A DNA stretch of 64,000 bases from NCBI GenBank assembly GCA_964549625.1, contig CAZJVA010000002.1, forward strand, positions 1 to 64,000. Direction: 5' to 3'. Origin of the DNA: UBA12474 sp964549625 (lineage in GTDB: Bacteria > Babelota > Babeliae > Babelales > Babelaceae). A program made the position numbers and the translations under genes. Of this stretch, positions 8,162-17,437 are shown one piece after another (the stretch's first letter is position 1; each line of letters opens with the position of its first letter). The notes under the pieces were generated by a model. That model saw nothing but the letters and a program-made list of their open reading frames with translations, was not told the origin of the DNA and ran no database searches.

Positions 8162-10411
8162 ATGAAAAAAGCTTTTTTAGTCCTATTACTAATTTTAGGA
8201 AGCACATTCCTTAACAACAGCCATGCGGAACAAAAACTTTCACCCTTACAAAGCCTGCACGGCGCTTACACAAGCTTGCCTCTCGAACTAAAAGAACTCT
8301 CAATAATTGATGGTGCAATAGCGCTTGAGACAAAATTTATCGAACGCCTCTACAAAGAGACCGAATCCGATAAAGTCATTACTAAACCAAGCCTCAACCT
8401 AATAAAAAATCTTTTTTACATGATCCCTGGAACCAATGATTTTGGCCTCTCTAAAAACATCTTCAAAGAGATGAAGAAAAACCAAATTGAAGAAACAATA
8501 AAAAAATTTATCCAAAATCTTAGTGCTCTCTTTCTCATTGAAGAAGTAGAAAAACATGGCCCACAATTGCACAAAGGAAACGAGGCTAAACAATACAACA
8601 ACACAATCAAAAAGCTCAAAAACAGAATTGTCGCCATCACACCACTCACCAAAGAATCATTTCTAGCCGCATCCCACGAGATTGCACGATTTGCACTATT
8701 GGCAAGTCTCTGGTTTATCAAAAAAAACATACAAGATTTTGATTACGAAAAGCTGCTCCAAGAAGAGATTAAAAACGCGTGCGCCGCTATGCTGCTACAA
8801 AACAAGATACCCGGGATACTTACAGAAAAAATAGAAGCAATCAATGACCAAGCAAATTCGATCGAAAAAACAAAAGACGCGCAATACGACATAGAAGAGA
8901 CATTCCAAAAAACGGAATCGCTTTTATCTCAAAACACGATAACAACCCTCAGCGAAGACGAGTACGAAGCCCTGCTAATATCATTTGTTGCCGAACTATT
9001 AGGAACCACAAAACACCCACAAATCATTCGGCAGACAAAAAAAGCAAAAGTCTTCATCAATGAAATGCCCTTCTCATTTTTAAACTGCGTTGAAATTAGC
9101 CTTTTCAATGTCATCAGTTACCTTGCATATAATGAGGAGGTAAAACAGATTTCCACCACATACCTGCAGTCAAAATTTCCAAACACACCACAACCGGTCA
9201 TCGACTTCTATAAAAAATATGAAAAGACAATCAATATGAACCTTTTGGAAGACATAGACCAACTAAAAAATGAATGGAGCGCACTTGCCTGCCAAATACC
9301 CGGAATCAAATACAAAAAAAATATCTGTGAAATTGAGGCAAACACAGTAAATATCATTATTGCACTTAACCACCTTCTAGGACTTAATCTATTTGATGAA
9401 TTGAACAATTATCCAGAAGACGAACTTTTTTTTATCGAACACCATCTGCCCAAGGTTATCAAGCTCTTTGAACCGTTCAAAACAGTGAAAATCAACCATC
9501 AAAAAATAGATGATTGGGGCGAGATAAAAAATCAAAAAATCGTTCTTGACGCTGAATACAACGACATCGAAATAATAAAACAACAATTTTCTCTGTTGCT
9601 GGAAATCAGAGAAGAACACTGCGTATTTAAATATCCAACAAAATTTATTGTTGATAAGGAATTTGCAAAAAACCTCTACCTACAATACCCAACACTCTAC
9701 CTCGTAACTCCAATCAACAGATGGCCCCTAATTCTAGGGCCAACCACCCGTCCCTCATTTTTACCCTTCTTTGCTCATCCTATTGACCAAAAAAAATTTG
9801 TTTGCGAACTGGAAAACAACCTTAAAAACTACTCCTATTTTTGGATAAGCCGCCTTGAAAAATTAGTTCAAAAACACTGCTCCAAAGAAAAGGTCAAAAC
9901 GTTTACGAATAAAATGTATCGAATCGCACTCGATACCATAGAAAAAGAAAATATCAGTCAGCAAAACAAACTAACCATTATCAAAAAAAACCTTGAGAAT
10001 GTTGAGTTATTTTTTAATAAAACACTACCCCTATTTACCCAACTCTCCCTGCATGGAGGCAGGTTCTTTGGACAATCGTTTTTACAAACAAATTTCGACC
10101 TTTTAAAAACCATGATCGAAAAATTTTATGATCTTGATAACGCTAGAATAAACAATAGCGCCATAGGAGCAATCAACGCTATTTATAAACTACAACCCTT
10201 AATGACTCGATATGACGTGTACGCAATGCTCTCACTAACAAGAGCTTTATTTAACGCAAATAGCCAAGATGAACATATAAGATCCACGGCCCAAAAGCTT
10301 GCAGAAGACATTCTTCAGGAAAGAGAAAAAATCTTTGACGCCGCACAAACCGATAAAAAAATCAAACAGAAAGCCTTGCGCCTTCTGAAAAAAATAAAAC
10401 CCCTGGATTAA
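8162..10411 (+). CDS. Large exported helical protein of unknown function
   Basis: This encodes 749 residues. The signal peptide is MKKAFLVLLLILGSTFLNNSHA. The rest is rich in Lys, Glu, Asn and Ile, predicted almost wholly alpha-helical, with no motif recognised. The ribosome binding site is weak. The codon and residue bias (A/C-rich coding strand, many N/K/Q/T) is that of other + strand genes left of the origin. It is probably a periplasmic or secreted, lineage-specific protein. It ends just before a 32-base perfect palindrome. Confidence 0.7.
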   Translation: MKKAFLVLLLILGSTFLNNSHAEQKLSPLQSLHGAYTSLPLELKELSIIDGAIALETKFIERLYKETESDKVITKPSLNLIKNLFYMIPGTNDFGLSKNIFKEMKKNQIEETIKKFIQNLSALFLIEEVEKHGPQLHKGNEAKQYNNTIKKLKNRIVAITPLTKESFLAASHEIARFALLASLWFIKKNIQDFDYEKLLQEEIKNACAAMLLQNKIPGILTEKIEAINDQANSIEKTKDAQYDIEETFQKTESLLSQNTITTLSEDEYEALLISFVAELLGTTKHPQIIRQTKKAKVFINEMPFSFLNCVEISLFNVISYLAYNEEVKQISTTYLQSKFPNTPQPVIDFYKKYEKTINMNLLEDIDQLKNEWSALACQIPGIKYKKNICEIEANTVNIIIALNHLLGLNLFDELNNYPEDELFFIEHHLPKVIKLFEPFKTVKINHQKIDDWGEIKNQKIVLDAEYNDIEIIKQQFSLLLEIREEHCVFKYPTKFIVDKEFAKNLYLQYPTLYLVTPINRWPLILGPTTRPSFLPFFAHPIDQKKFVCELENNLKNYSYFWISRLEKLVQKHCSKEKVKTFTNKMYRIALDTIEKENISQQNKLTIIKKNLENVELFFNKTLPLFTQLSLHGGRFFGQSFLQTNFDLLKTMIEKFYDLDNARINNSAIGAINAIYKLQPLMTRYDVYAMLSLTRALFNANSQDEHIRSTAQKLAEDILQEREKIFDAAQTDKKIKQKALRLLKKIKPLD

Positions 10412-10414
10412 CAA

Positions 10415-10446
10415 GTTGTGCCGCCACGTTAACGTGGCGGCACAAC
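10415..10446. terminator. 32-base perfect palindromic hairpin
   Basis: The 16-bp arms (10415-10430, 10431-10446) include the GC-rich core GCCGCCACG. It lies 3 bases after the stop of the 749-residue protein and 33 bases from the stop of a convergent gene, so it may serve both strands. T-runs are poor. Confidence 0.65.
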
Positions 10447-10479
10447 AATTAAACTTTTACACGTAGGCTGTAAAAATTA

Positions 10480-10896
10480 TTAAATATTCAGCCCAGCATT
10501 CTGACGCAATAACGAACGAAATGCTGATTCATTGCTAGTAAAGACAGAGCTATACCGGGTACTGCCATCTTTTACAATGATCAAATAAGGGATACGCTGT
10601 ATACCATACATACTCTTAGCCTGTTCCCCAGCGCTTGTTGTGTGATTAAACGAGGCAAAGTAAGCCTGTGAAGCGGCCTCTACACCAACCTTCGAAAAAA
10701 CCGGAGCAAATCGGGTGCAATGAGGGCAACCATTGCCATACACATCTAGTACTAAAGGTTTATCTAGCTTGCTATACAAGGCTTGCAAACTGCTCACATT
10801 AAATTTAGAAAACAAAGATTCAATACTTACATTCTCGGCAAACGAATATTGCACACCAGCCAATAATGCGGCACCAAAAAGCAACTTACGTAACAT
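10480..10896 (-). CDS. Exported thioredoxin-like protein with CPHC active site
   Basis: This encodes 138 residues. The start at 10896 gives a signal peptide (MLRKLLFGAALLAGVQYSFA) and has an AAAGG upstream; an ATG further upstream would bury it. The mature protein is a thioredoxin fold: 'KPLVLDVYGNGCPHC' with a CPHC redox pair as in DsbA, then 'QRIPYLIIVKDG' with the cis-Pro. Probably a periplasmic thiol oxidase, reductase or isomerase for the many exported proteins. It lies downstream of a second exported thioredoxin on the same strand (gap 89 bases). A DsbB partner is not seen in this window. Confidence 0.85.
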   Translation of the reverse strand: MLRKLLFGAALLAGVQYSFAENVSIESLFSKFNVSSLQALYSKLDKPLVLDVYGNGCPHCTRFAPVFSKVGVEAASQAYFASFNHTTSAGEQAKSMYGIQRIPYLIIVKDGSTRYSSVFTSNESAFRSLLRQNAGLNI

Positions 10897-10985
10897 ACTC
10901 AGGCCTTTCTTTACAAAAAAGAACAACTCCATCTTTCTGAGTCTAACAGTATCAAATATTATTAAAAGACAACCCAAAAAGACTA

Positions 10986-11531
10986 TTAGATAGATACTCC
11001 CAAGCAGTGACCTGCAATAAACCTTGACAACTCGGCCTCAGTAGCCGCCCCCAGACGCGTTGCCAAATATTGACCATCCTTATCAAACACCACAAAGCTA
11101 GGAACCCCATGGCTCGCATAAGCTCGCGCCAAAGCACGCGCCCCGGGCTGCTGCACTTCGATAGCAACAAACCGAATCTGGCCCTCAAAATCTTGCGCAA
11201 GTTTTTCAAATACTGGCCTCATGCGCCGGCATGGTGGGCAAAAGGTGCCATAAAATTTAACCGCAACCGGATATCCTGCTGTAAACAAAGCATCAAATTC
11301 CTCTTGCGTACTAATTTCTTGCACGCCCCAAACATCTATTTCACGCGTCTGCACTTCAGCATCAAGCCCTTTCTCAACTACACGCTCTGGCAAAGTATCT
11401 GTCGGCTGCTCAATTGCAACTTCAGGAGTACCCATCTTTTGTGCCACCGGCTCATGTTTTTCTCCCCAAGAACAAGAGGCACAACAGAGCAATGCCGGCA
11501 TAAGCAAACTGGTAAATACCATATATTTCAT
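10986..11531 (-). CDS. Exported thioredoxin-like protein with CPPC active site
   Basis: This encodes 181 residues. The start at 11531 has GGGAG upstream and yields MKYMVFTSLLMPALLCCASCSWG, a signal peptide that may be a lipoprotein signal (several Cys near the end). After a linker of about 50 residues comes a thioredoxin domain: 'YPVAVKFYGTFCPPC', 'RFVAIEVQQPG', 'HGVPSFVVFDKDG'. The CPPC pair points to a reductase-like or membrane-tethered thiol exchange role. It is paired with the CPHC protein downstream, which suggests a periplasmic disulfide relay. Confidence 0.83.
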   Translation of the reverse strand: MKYMVFTSLLMPALLCCASCSWGEKHEPVAQKMGTPEVAIEQPTDTLPERVVEKGLDAEVQTREIDVWGVQEISTQEEFDALFTAGYPVAVKFYGTFCPPCRRMRPVFEKLAQDFEGQIRFVAIEVQQPGARALARAYASHGVPSFVVFDKDGQYLATRLGAATEAELSRFIAGHCLGVSI

Positions 11532-11675
11532 CAAGCTCCCTTCAAAACAGTTCATACGATCTATTGCGCCCAACAATACCACTTTTGTAAACTAAAAAAT
11601 AGTAAAGTGTTCCTGGCCTTTGTAATCAGGAGCAGGTAAAATAAAGCGATTTATACCTAACTAAGGAGTCCAATT

Positions 11676-12248
11676 ATGTGTCTAGAATGCCCAACCTCAT
11701 CATGTAATATTGGTTTAAAAGAAAAAGATCGGGAGCAAGTTGCCTCGCATCTCGCCAAATTACTGAGCAGTGAATACGTCTTTTTCACCAAAGCATACAA
11801 ATATCACTGGAACGTGCGCAGCCCGTTCTTCTCACAGCTTCACGAACTTTTTGAAAAATCTTACGAAGCTCATTTTGCATCAGTAGACGATTTTGCGGAA
11901 CGCATTCGTATGCTTGGTTTTGAAGCCCCAGGAACACTAGCCGAATTCCTTGAGCTTTCACTCATCGAAGAAGTCCCTGGATTTAATCCAAGCGAATGTT
12001 TTATGATGGCCGAGTTACTGGGTGACCTTGAAAGCATGATTCAACACATGCGCACCGACCTTATTGAAATTGAAAAAATCGATCCAGTAAGCGCCGATCT
12101 TCTTATAAGCAAAATGAAGGAGTACGAAAAAGAGGCCTGGATGCTTCGCGCACACCTAGAAATTGTCGAAGACGAACACGACGAGGACTTTGAAGAAGAA
12201 GTATTTGCTACTGACAAAAAACCAGCAAAGAAAAAATCTAACAAATAA
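11676..12248 (+). CDS. dps: Dps/ferritin-like DNA-protecting protein
   Basis: This encodes 190 residues. The AAGGAG is well placed before 11676. The four-helix bundle carries the Dps ferroxidase signature: 'YKYHWNVRSPFFSQLHELFE' with the H-W-N histidine, then 'HFASVDDFAERIRMLG'. Dps dodecamers oxidise Fe(II) with peroxide and bind DNA. Two unusual ends are visible: an N-terminus with three cysteines (MCLECPTSSC), and an acidic stretch followed by a basic tail (KKPAKKKSNK) that could bind DNA. Cytoplasmic. Convergent with the gene at 12255, gap 6 bases. Confidence 0.93.
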   Translation: MCLECPTSSCNIGLKEKDREQVASHLAKLLSSEYVFFTKAYKYHWNVRSPFFSQLHELFEKSYEAHFASVDDFAERIRMLGFEAPGTLAEFLELSLIEEVPGFNPSECFMMAELLGDLESMIQHMRTDLIEIEKIDPVSADLLISKMKEYEKEAWMLRAHLEIVEDEHDEDFEEEVFATDKKPAKKKSNK

Positions 12249-12254
12249 AACTGC

Positions 12255-13043
12255 CTACACAATTACTATACCAACGCCTGAGTGCTCTCCAGATTGTTTT
12301 ATCTGAGCAAGCAGGCGTTGATCTTGTTTATCTGCATTATGAACAAAGACCTGTGCAACCATACCCTCATCACACAATACTTGTACGGTAGAACAAACCG
12401 CAGGGGTCAAACGATATAGATGATAAGCCGCAATACACGTAGCACCAAACGCCTGCGCCAAAAATTGTGGCAAACGGTACCGAGCCCACGAATCAAGCGT
12501 CCGTATTTGACGGCGCCCACCATGATCAACAATACAAACTCCATGGGCTTCCTGAGAACAGACTAAACGCTCCGAACCGCATAAAAAAGTCTTTCTAGCA
12601 CCAACCCCACCATGCCAACCAACCGCCCAAAATAAAAAAACAGCAACACAAGTCATCAGCGCAAAAACGGAAACATAGCGACGTCCTCTACAATGCACCA
12701 AAAAAAGAATTACACAGAAAAAAAGGGCCAAGGGTACATACCCAGAAAAAAGAAACGCTTTATTGAAAAAGCGCAACTCATTAGTGCTTGCAGCATTCCA
12801 AACAGACACAATCACATCCAAAATCGCACCCACTTTTTGAGCCAAAAATGGAAATGGCAAACTAACAACCAAAAGGGCCGAAAAGAGCAAAAAAAGAATA
12901 ATAACCGGGGTAAAAAGAACATTCCCGATAACCCCTAAAGGAGACAACGGTATTCCCCACGCAACCAATACAGGAAACGCAACCAGGGTAAGCAGACCCT
13001 GAAGAAGAACTACTGAAAAAACATTAGCGATAAAACGATTCAC
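12255..13043 (-). CDS. ComEC C-terminal half (competence channel fragment)
   Basis: This encodes 262 residues. The GTG start at 13043 follows an in-frame TAA by 36 bases; no Shine-Dalgarno is visible. The first 60 residues match the second half of the ComEC/Rec2 competence domain: 'VLLQGLLTLVAFPVLVAWGIPLSPLGVIGNVLFTP', the equivalent of the conserved Q-L...P-L...FG-x-I-S-x-L-G-P-L-A-N-L-L-F-V-P block. About four or five membrane segments follow up to residue 145, then a soluble tail of about 110 residues that lacks the H-x-H-x-D-H motif of the usual metallo-beta-lactamase domain. The missing N-terminal half is encoded at 55471-56610. Together they would form a DNA-uptake channel. Confidence 0.72.
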   Translation of the reverse strand: MNRFIANVFSVVLLQGLLTLVAFPVLVAWGIPLSPLGVIGNVLFTPVIILFLLFSALLVVSLPFPFLAQKVGAILDVIVSVWNAASTNELRFFNKAFLFSGYVPLALFFCVILFLVHCRGRRYVSVFALMTCVAVFLFWAVGWHGGVGARKTFLCGSERLVCSQEAHGVCIVDHGGRRQIRTLDSWARYRLPQFLAQAFGATCIAAYHLYRLTPAVCSTVQVLCDEGMVAQVFVHNADKQDQRLLAQIKQSGEHSGVGIVIV

Positions 13044-13122
13044 AAAAAGACCATAAATAAGTAGGCTGCGCCCGAGCGGTTAGCTATATTTGATTTTTTT
13101 CTTAGCATACCAAAAGGTCTGT

Positions 13123-14964
13123 ATGAACACCAATGACTGGCGCTTAGCCCTTGCGCAAAACCTTCGTCTCGACGTCCTACAAGCAACAACCATTGCAGGC
13201 TCTGGGCATCCCACCTCGTGCTTTTCTTCGGTTGAAATCATGCTCAGCCTTTTTTTTGAAGTTATGCACCATGATCCATACGCATACGAATACCCCAATA
13301 ATGATCGATTTATACTCTCCAAAGGACATGCAGCACCACTTCTATACGCAATATGGAAAGAACTTGGACTAATTAGCGAACAAGAACTCTTTGACCTGCG
13401 CACATTTGACTCCCCCTTAGAAGGGCACCCGACAGCACGTTTTGCTTTTCACGAAGCAGCAACAGGCTCACTAGGCCAAGGCCTTGCAATAGGAGTCGGC
13501 GAAGCACTAGCAGCACGGATACATCAACTTGATTACAAGACCTTTGTACTTATGGGAGATAGCGAATTAGCCGAAGGCTCAGTCTGGGAAGCTGCGCAAC
13601 TAGCAGCACACTACAATCTCAACAACCTCATTGCCTATGTGGACGCCAACCGACTTGGCCAGCGCGGCGAATCACTACTAGGAACAAAATACAAACAAAA
13701 CGCAGAGCAGTGGCGCTCGTTTGGTTGGGAAGCGCACATTGTTGATGGACATAACATCGAAGAACTCACACAGTGCGGAATAGAGGCACGTACTCAAGCC
13801 GCCAAACCTACCATAATTATCGCAAAAACCGTTAAAGGAAACGGCCTTGGCCGCACTATTGAGGATCAAAACGGCTTTCACGGCCAATCGTTTAGCCAAG
13901 AAGAACTAACACGTTATTCCCAACAGAATCCACGTCGCCCAATTGCTCATCTCCCTCTTCCTCCGCGACCTAACCTTCTTGCTCGCTCCTACCCAACAGT
14001 ACCAACCGAAAAAACACCTGGAAACAAGAGCGCCGATAACATCAAAAAAGCCACGAGAAAAAGCTACGGCGAAAACCTAAGAAGCCTTGGCGCACAACAC
14101 AAAGAAATTGTCACACTTGATGCTGAAGTTAAAAACTCAACCTTTAGCCATATTTTTGAAGATCAATTTCCAGAACGTTTTATCGAATGTTTTATCGCCG
14201 AACAATCTATGATTGGTCTTGCAACCGGACTGGCGCGAAGAGGCCTTGTTCCTTTTTGCTCAACCTTTGCGGCATTTTTAACACGTGCATATGACCAGAT
14301 ACGCATGGCTGCGATCGGGCAGGCACCACTTCGTCTCTGCGGCTCACATGCTGGCGTCTCCATTGGCCAAGATGGCCCCTCGCAGATGGGTCTAGAAGAT
14401 ATTGCTATGATCAGAAGCCTGCCAGAAAGCATTATCTTTTACCCAGCCGACCAATATGCCACAAAAAAATGCATGGCGCTTATGTACCAATACACCGCGG
14501 GCATTAGCTATTTACGCACTACTCGAGAAGCAACACCAACAATTTATAATGACGAAACAACCTTTGTTATTGGCGGATGCCACACCATCAAAGAATCAAA
14601 CAACGATGAAATCTGTATTGTCGGCGCAGGAGTAACATTATTTGAAGCACTAAAAGCCTACAAGATCCTACAAGAACACAATATCAATGCGCGCATCATC
14701 GACTGCTACTCAATAAAACCACTTCCAGTTTTAACGCTTACCCAGGCAATTGCCGCAAGCAAAAATCGCGTCATCATTATTGAAGACCACTATCAAGCCG
14801 GCGGACTTGGTGAAGCAATTTTATCAACCATACCTCAAATCGAAAAACAGACCCACTTGTGCGTTCATCAGCTACCCCGCTCAGGAAGCCCAGAAGAACT
14901 ACGAACCAAAATGTGCATAGATAACGCCAGTATTGTTGCGGCTGCACTAAAATTGTGTACCTAG
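13123..14964 (+). CDS. tkt: Transketolase
   Basis: This encodes 613 residues, the usual single-chain length for a short transketolase. It transfers two-carbon units between sugar phosphates in the non-oxidative pentose phosphate pathway, using thiamine diphosphate. The start at 13123 has AAAGG upstream. Seen: 'GSGHPTSCFSSVEIM' near residue 25, the ThDP motif from GDSELAEGS to YVDAN near 150-180, 'KTVKGNG', then the pyrimidine-binding domain ('ECFIAEQSMIGLATGLA', 'TFAAFLTRAYDQIRMA') and the C-terminal regulatory domain. Its TAG stop overlaps the stop of the convergent gene in CTAG. It supplies ribose and erythrose phosphates. Confidence 0.96.
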   Translation: MNTNDWRLALAQNLRLDVLQATTIAGSGHPTSCFSSVEIMLSLFFEVMHHDPYAYEYPNNDRFILSKGHAAPLLYAIWKELGLISEQELFDLRTFDSPLEGHPTARFAFHEAATGSLGQGLAIGVGEALAARIHQLDYKTFVLMGDSELAEGSVWEAAQLAAHYNLNNLIAYVDANRLGQRGESLLGTKYKQNAEQWRSFGWEAHIVDGHNIEELTQCGIEARTQAAKPTIIIAKTVKGNGLGRTIEDQNGFHGQSFSQEELTRYSQQNPRRPIAHLPLPPRPNLLARSYPTVPTEKTPGNKSADNIKKATRKSYGENLRSLGAQHKEIVTLDAEVKNSTFSHIFEDQFPERFIECFIAEQSMIGLATGLARRGLVPFCSTFAAFLTRAYDQIRMAAIGQAPLRLCGSHAGVSIGQDGPSQMGLEDIAMIRSLPESIIFYPADQYATKKCMALMYQYTAGISYLRTTREATPTIYNDETTFVIGGCHTIKESNNDEICIVGAGVTLFEALKAYKILQEHNINARIIDCYSIKPLPVLTLTQAIAASKNRVIIIEDHYQAGGLGEAILSTIPQIEKQTHLCVHQLPRSGSPEELRTKMCIDNASIVAAALKLCT

Positions 14965-15359
14965 TGCAAGAGACTGCGCAACCCATAAAGCCTATTTTTT
15001 AGCATCAAGGGAACCGGTTCGCCTGCCATCATTTTTTGCTGAATAAGATAAAATGCTTTGATATACGCAACAACAGTATTCTTTTTATCGGGAGCATGAT
15101 TCAAAAAGTGCTCATATGAAGAAAACATGCCAGGTAAAACCTCATCGCTAAAACTAGCAAAGCTTTCTTGCATCAGTTGGAACTGCTTTTTAAATGCATT
15201 AAATCGATCTTCTTCAAAAAGACCCTGATACTGATCTTGCGCAATCGCCTCAAACTCTGCTTCAACGACCTGTTTTTTTAAAACCTTAGAGCCGTGCTTT
15301 TGGGAAAACAACGAAATGGCAGCAATGCCTACACCAAAAACCAAAACTAAACGCTTCAT
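14961..15359 (-). CDS. Small exported helical protein
   Basis: This encodes 132 residues. A strong AAGGAGG precedes the ATG at 15359; a longer frame to 15440 lacks one. The N-terminal hydrophobic segment (MKRLVLVFGVGIAAISLFSQ) acts as signal or anchor. The remaining part is helical with many aromatic residues (FKKQFQLMQESFASF) and no known motif. Its stop codon overlaps the tkt stop on the other strand. No family recognised. Confidence 0.7.
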   Translation of the reverse strand: MKRLVLVFGVGIAAISLFSQKHGSKVLKKQVVEAEFEAIAQDQYQGLFEEDRFNAFKKQFQLMQESFASFSDEVLPGMFSSYEHFLNHAPDKKNTVVAYIKAFYLIQQKMMAGEPVPLMLKNRLYGLRSLLH

Positions 15360-15439
15360 GCAAAACCTCCTTAAAAACAACACCCTTGGTAGCGTGGCAC
15401 AAAACAAGTACGCCGGTAAATATTTAGGCAGCAAAAGCA

Positions 15440-15469
15440 AAAAGGGGCCGGATAAATCCGGCCCCTTTT
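15440..15469 (-). terminator. Intrinsic terminator of the 15.5-15.9 kb gene
   Basis: The 13-bp GC-rich arms (15457-15469 and 15440-15452) have a 4-base loop. On the minus strand they are followed by a T-rich run (TTTTTTGCTTTT). Confidence 0.85.
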
Positions 15470-15493
15470 GATAACAGTCTTGTAAGAAAAAAA

Positions 15494-15916
15494 CTACAAA
15501 ACTTCTGTCGCGCTCATAGCAACCATGGCACGTACTGCTGGAGCAACTGCAGGAGTCACATCTTCAGTTTTAGGCTCAAGAACTTTCTTAGCTGGCGCAA
15601 GAACAAAACAGTCTTTTTGCGCGTCGAACAGAACAACCTTGTCAAGCAGATTAATAACAATAGCAACCGCTGCGGTTTTTTCTTCTTCGTTCTTAAACTG
15701 AGCATAGCGCGCATTAAGCTCTGCCAAAACTTCTTCGGTCACAACTGTTCCACGAAGAGATTTAACATACGCAAGAAAACTCTCACCCGTAGCTGCGTCA
15801 ACAGAAACAACAACTTCGGCATTTTTTGTTGCTTCTTCTTTTGCCTCTACACCTGCCGCCAAGACCGAACCCAAACAGCTAGCAACAACCAAGCCCATCA
15901 ATGATTTTTTATTCAT
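15494..15916 (-). CDS. Small exported Ala/Val-rich protein
   Basis: This encodes 140 residues. AAGGGGG stands before the ATG at 15916. The signal peptide is MNKKSLMGLVVASCLGSVLAAGVEA. The mature part is acidic, then helical ('TEEVLAELNARYAQFKNEEE'), with a Pro/Ala/Val-rich end (VTPAVAPAVRAMVAMSATEV). No domain recognised. Probably periplasmic. Confidence 0.7.
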   Translation of the reverse strand: MNKKSLMGLVVASCLGSVLAAGVEAKEEATKNAEVVVSVDAATGESFLAYVKSLRGTVVTEEVLAELNARYAQFKNEEEKTAAVAIVINLLDKVVLFDAQKDCFVLAPAKKVLEPKTEDVTPAVAPAVRAMVAMSATEVL

Positions 15917-16025
15917 AAATGCCCCCTTAAAAAACGAAATTAAACAATTAACTCTATCGGAGACAGTCTACAAAAAAACTGGTTTTTAACCAGCCCTGAC
16001 AAAACAATAAGGACCTACCGACAAA

Positions 16026-16056
16026 TTTACACTTTTTTGGGGAAGCCCAGTATACT
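16026..16056 (+). promoter_or_regulatory. Possible promoter for the exported-protein/mnmH/priA run
   Basis: TTTACA (16026-16031) and TATACT (16051-16056) with a long 19-base spacer lie 43 bases before the start at 16100. Confidence 0.35.
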
Positions 16057-16099
16057 AACACAAAGAAAATCAAAACAAAATTACGGAAGGATGCGGCAT

Positions 16100-17437
16100 A
16101 TGTCGGCTCGATCATACATAATAACGGCATGTTTTTTAGGATTGCTAAACGCACCGATACAGTCGATGCTCAACCAAGACATCTGGGAAACTCACAACGT
16201 CGACAAAACATACACATATAAGCCACAACCCTATAAATTTACTGAACCCGAAAAAAAAGTGCTCAACGTCTTAGAAAAGCTAATCTTCATCCTCCCCGTT
16301 CAATATGACCCAAACACCCCTGAAAATGAATTAAATTCAACGCAATTGTGGATTAACCTTCTTTTAAAAGAAGAATTTGAAGAAAGTGATACACGATTAA
16401 ATGCACAACAAACAGCATTAGACGAACAAAATAAACCAGAACTTAATAAAACCCTCTCAGATGAACTTATGTTGCGCAGGTACGCATTTCAAAAAAGAAA
16501 GTTTCTCGGCCTACTTACCCCAGGAGAACTCGAAGACCCCTTGGCGGTAAGTGGACCATCCATCTTTTTTGAAACGCAAAAAAAACTAAACGAACAAATT
16601 GAGCTCGGGGCGCAAACACTCAAAAAAAGATCCTTAGAAGAGTTAACCCGTGCTCTCATCGAAAACAGCAAAAAACAAGCAGCTAGCATTGCTATTGCAA
16701 AATCAGTAGAGATTGAACTAATTAATCGGTGTAAAAATCTTTTACAATACGGGCAAGACGCCAAGATAAAAAAAATTCTAAAAGAGATCGATAACGGCTT
16801 TCAATACCGCCTTTCCTCAAACTTTAGAATTGGCACCCCAGAATACAGCCAAAATCCATATCAAAGTGACACGTGGCCCCTTAAGCTTCTTACCCGGAAC
16901 ACAAAAATCCATCAACTCGAAAAAATTTTACTAGAGAATGGCTTACCAATTCCTATAGGCGCAACAACTTTCTCCTTCAACTCAACAAAACAATCCGTTG
17001 CTGTCGGGACTCAGTCGGGCGAACTCTTTTTTATAAATTTAATAACTGGAGATATTGTTGAATGTCGAGATCAAGCACTATACACCCCCATTAAAACAAC
17101 ATTTTTTGACGCTTCTGGAAAAATAATTTTTGCGTTTCAAGAAAATGGCGTACTTGAGGCATGGGATTTGGTCCATCAAAAAAAGATCTTTCATGCCATA
17201 ATGAGCCCCGACGGTTTTGTAGCTATCCCAAATCAAAATAGAAGCAAACTGCTTTTTATAAAAGAAACAGAAGACAGTTCGGATAAGCCTATGACTTTCG
17301 TTGCTCCAATCGTGCAACTTTCTCCAGCTGAAGCCTTACTTAGAAAAATCTACGCTGATGAACAACCACCAGCACCAAACAGCCCACTCTTTGAGTACTA
17401 TAAGAATTGTCGAGACGGCTCATGGTTACCCAAATAA
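16100..17437 (+). CDS. Exported protein with a C-terminal WD40/propeller-like segment
   Basis: This encodes 445 residues. The start at 16100 is set by GGAAGG at 16085-16090 (9-base spacing); the ATG at 16091 touches it. The signal peptide ends near LNAPIQS. Residues 30-290 are helical and Lys/Gln-rich. Around residues 290-390 there are two WD40-like units ('ATTFSFNSTKQSVAVGTQSGEL', then 'TTFFDASGKIIFAFQENGVL' with WDL). A complete propeller is not evident. Its end overlaps mnmH by 16 bases, which suggests co-transcription. Function unknown; another exported protein with propeller-like strands is at 45571. Confidence 0.6.
   Translation: MSARSYIITACFLGLLNAPIQSMLNQDIWETHNVDKTYTYKPQPYKFTEPEKKVLNVLEKLIFILPVQYDPNTPENELNSTQLWINLLLKEEFEESDTRLNAQQTALDEQNKPELNKTLSDELMLRRYAFQKRKFLGLLTPGELEDPLAVSGPSIFFETQKKLNEQIELGAQTLKKRSLEELTRALIENSKKQAASIAIAKSVEIELINRCKNLLQYGQDAKIKKILKEIDNGFQYRLSSNFRIGTPEYSQNPYQSDTWPLKLLTRNTKIHQLEKILLENGLPIPIGATTFSFNSTKQSVAVGTQSGELFFINLITGDIVECRDQALYTPIKTTFFDASGKIIFAFQENGVLEAWDLVHQKKIFHAIMSPDGFVAIPNQNRSKLLFIKETEDSSDKPMTFVAPIVQLSPAEALLRKIYADEQPPAPNSPLFEYYKNCRDGSWLPK

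Noticed and set aside
7933..8217. 94-codon minus-strand frame overlapping the start of the 749-residue protein
   Set aside because: No ribosome binding site; it covers a divergent intergenic region and the signal-peptide codons of the real gene.
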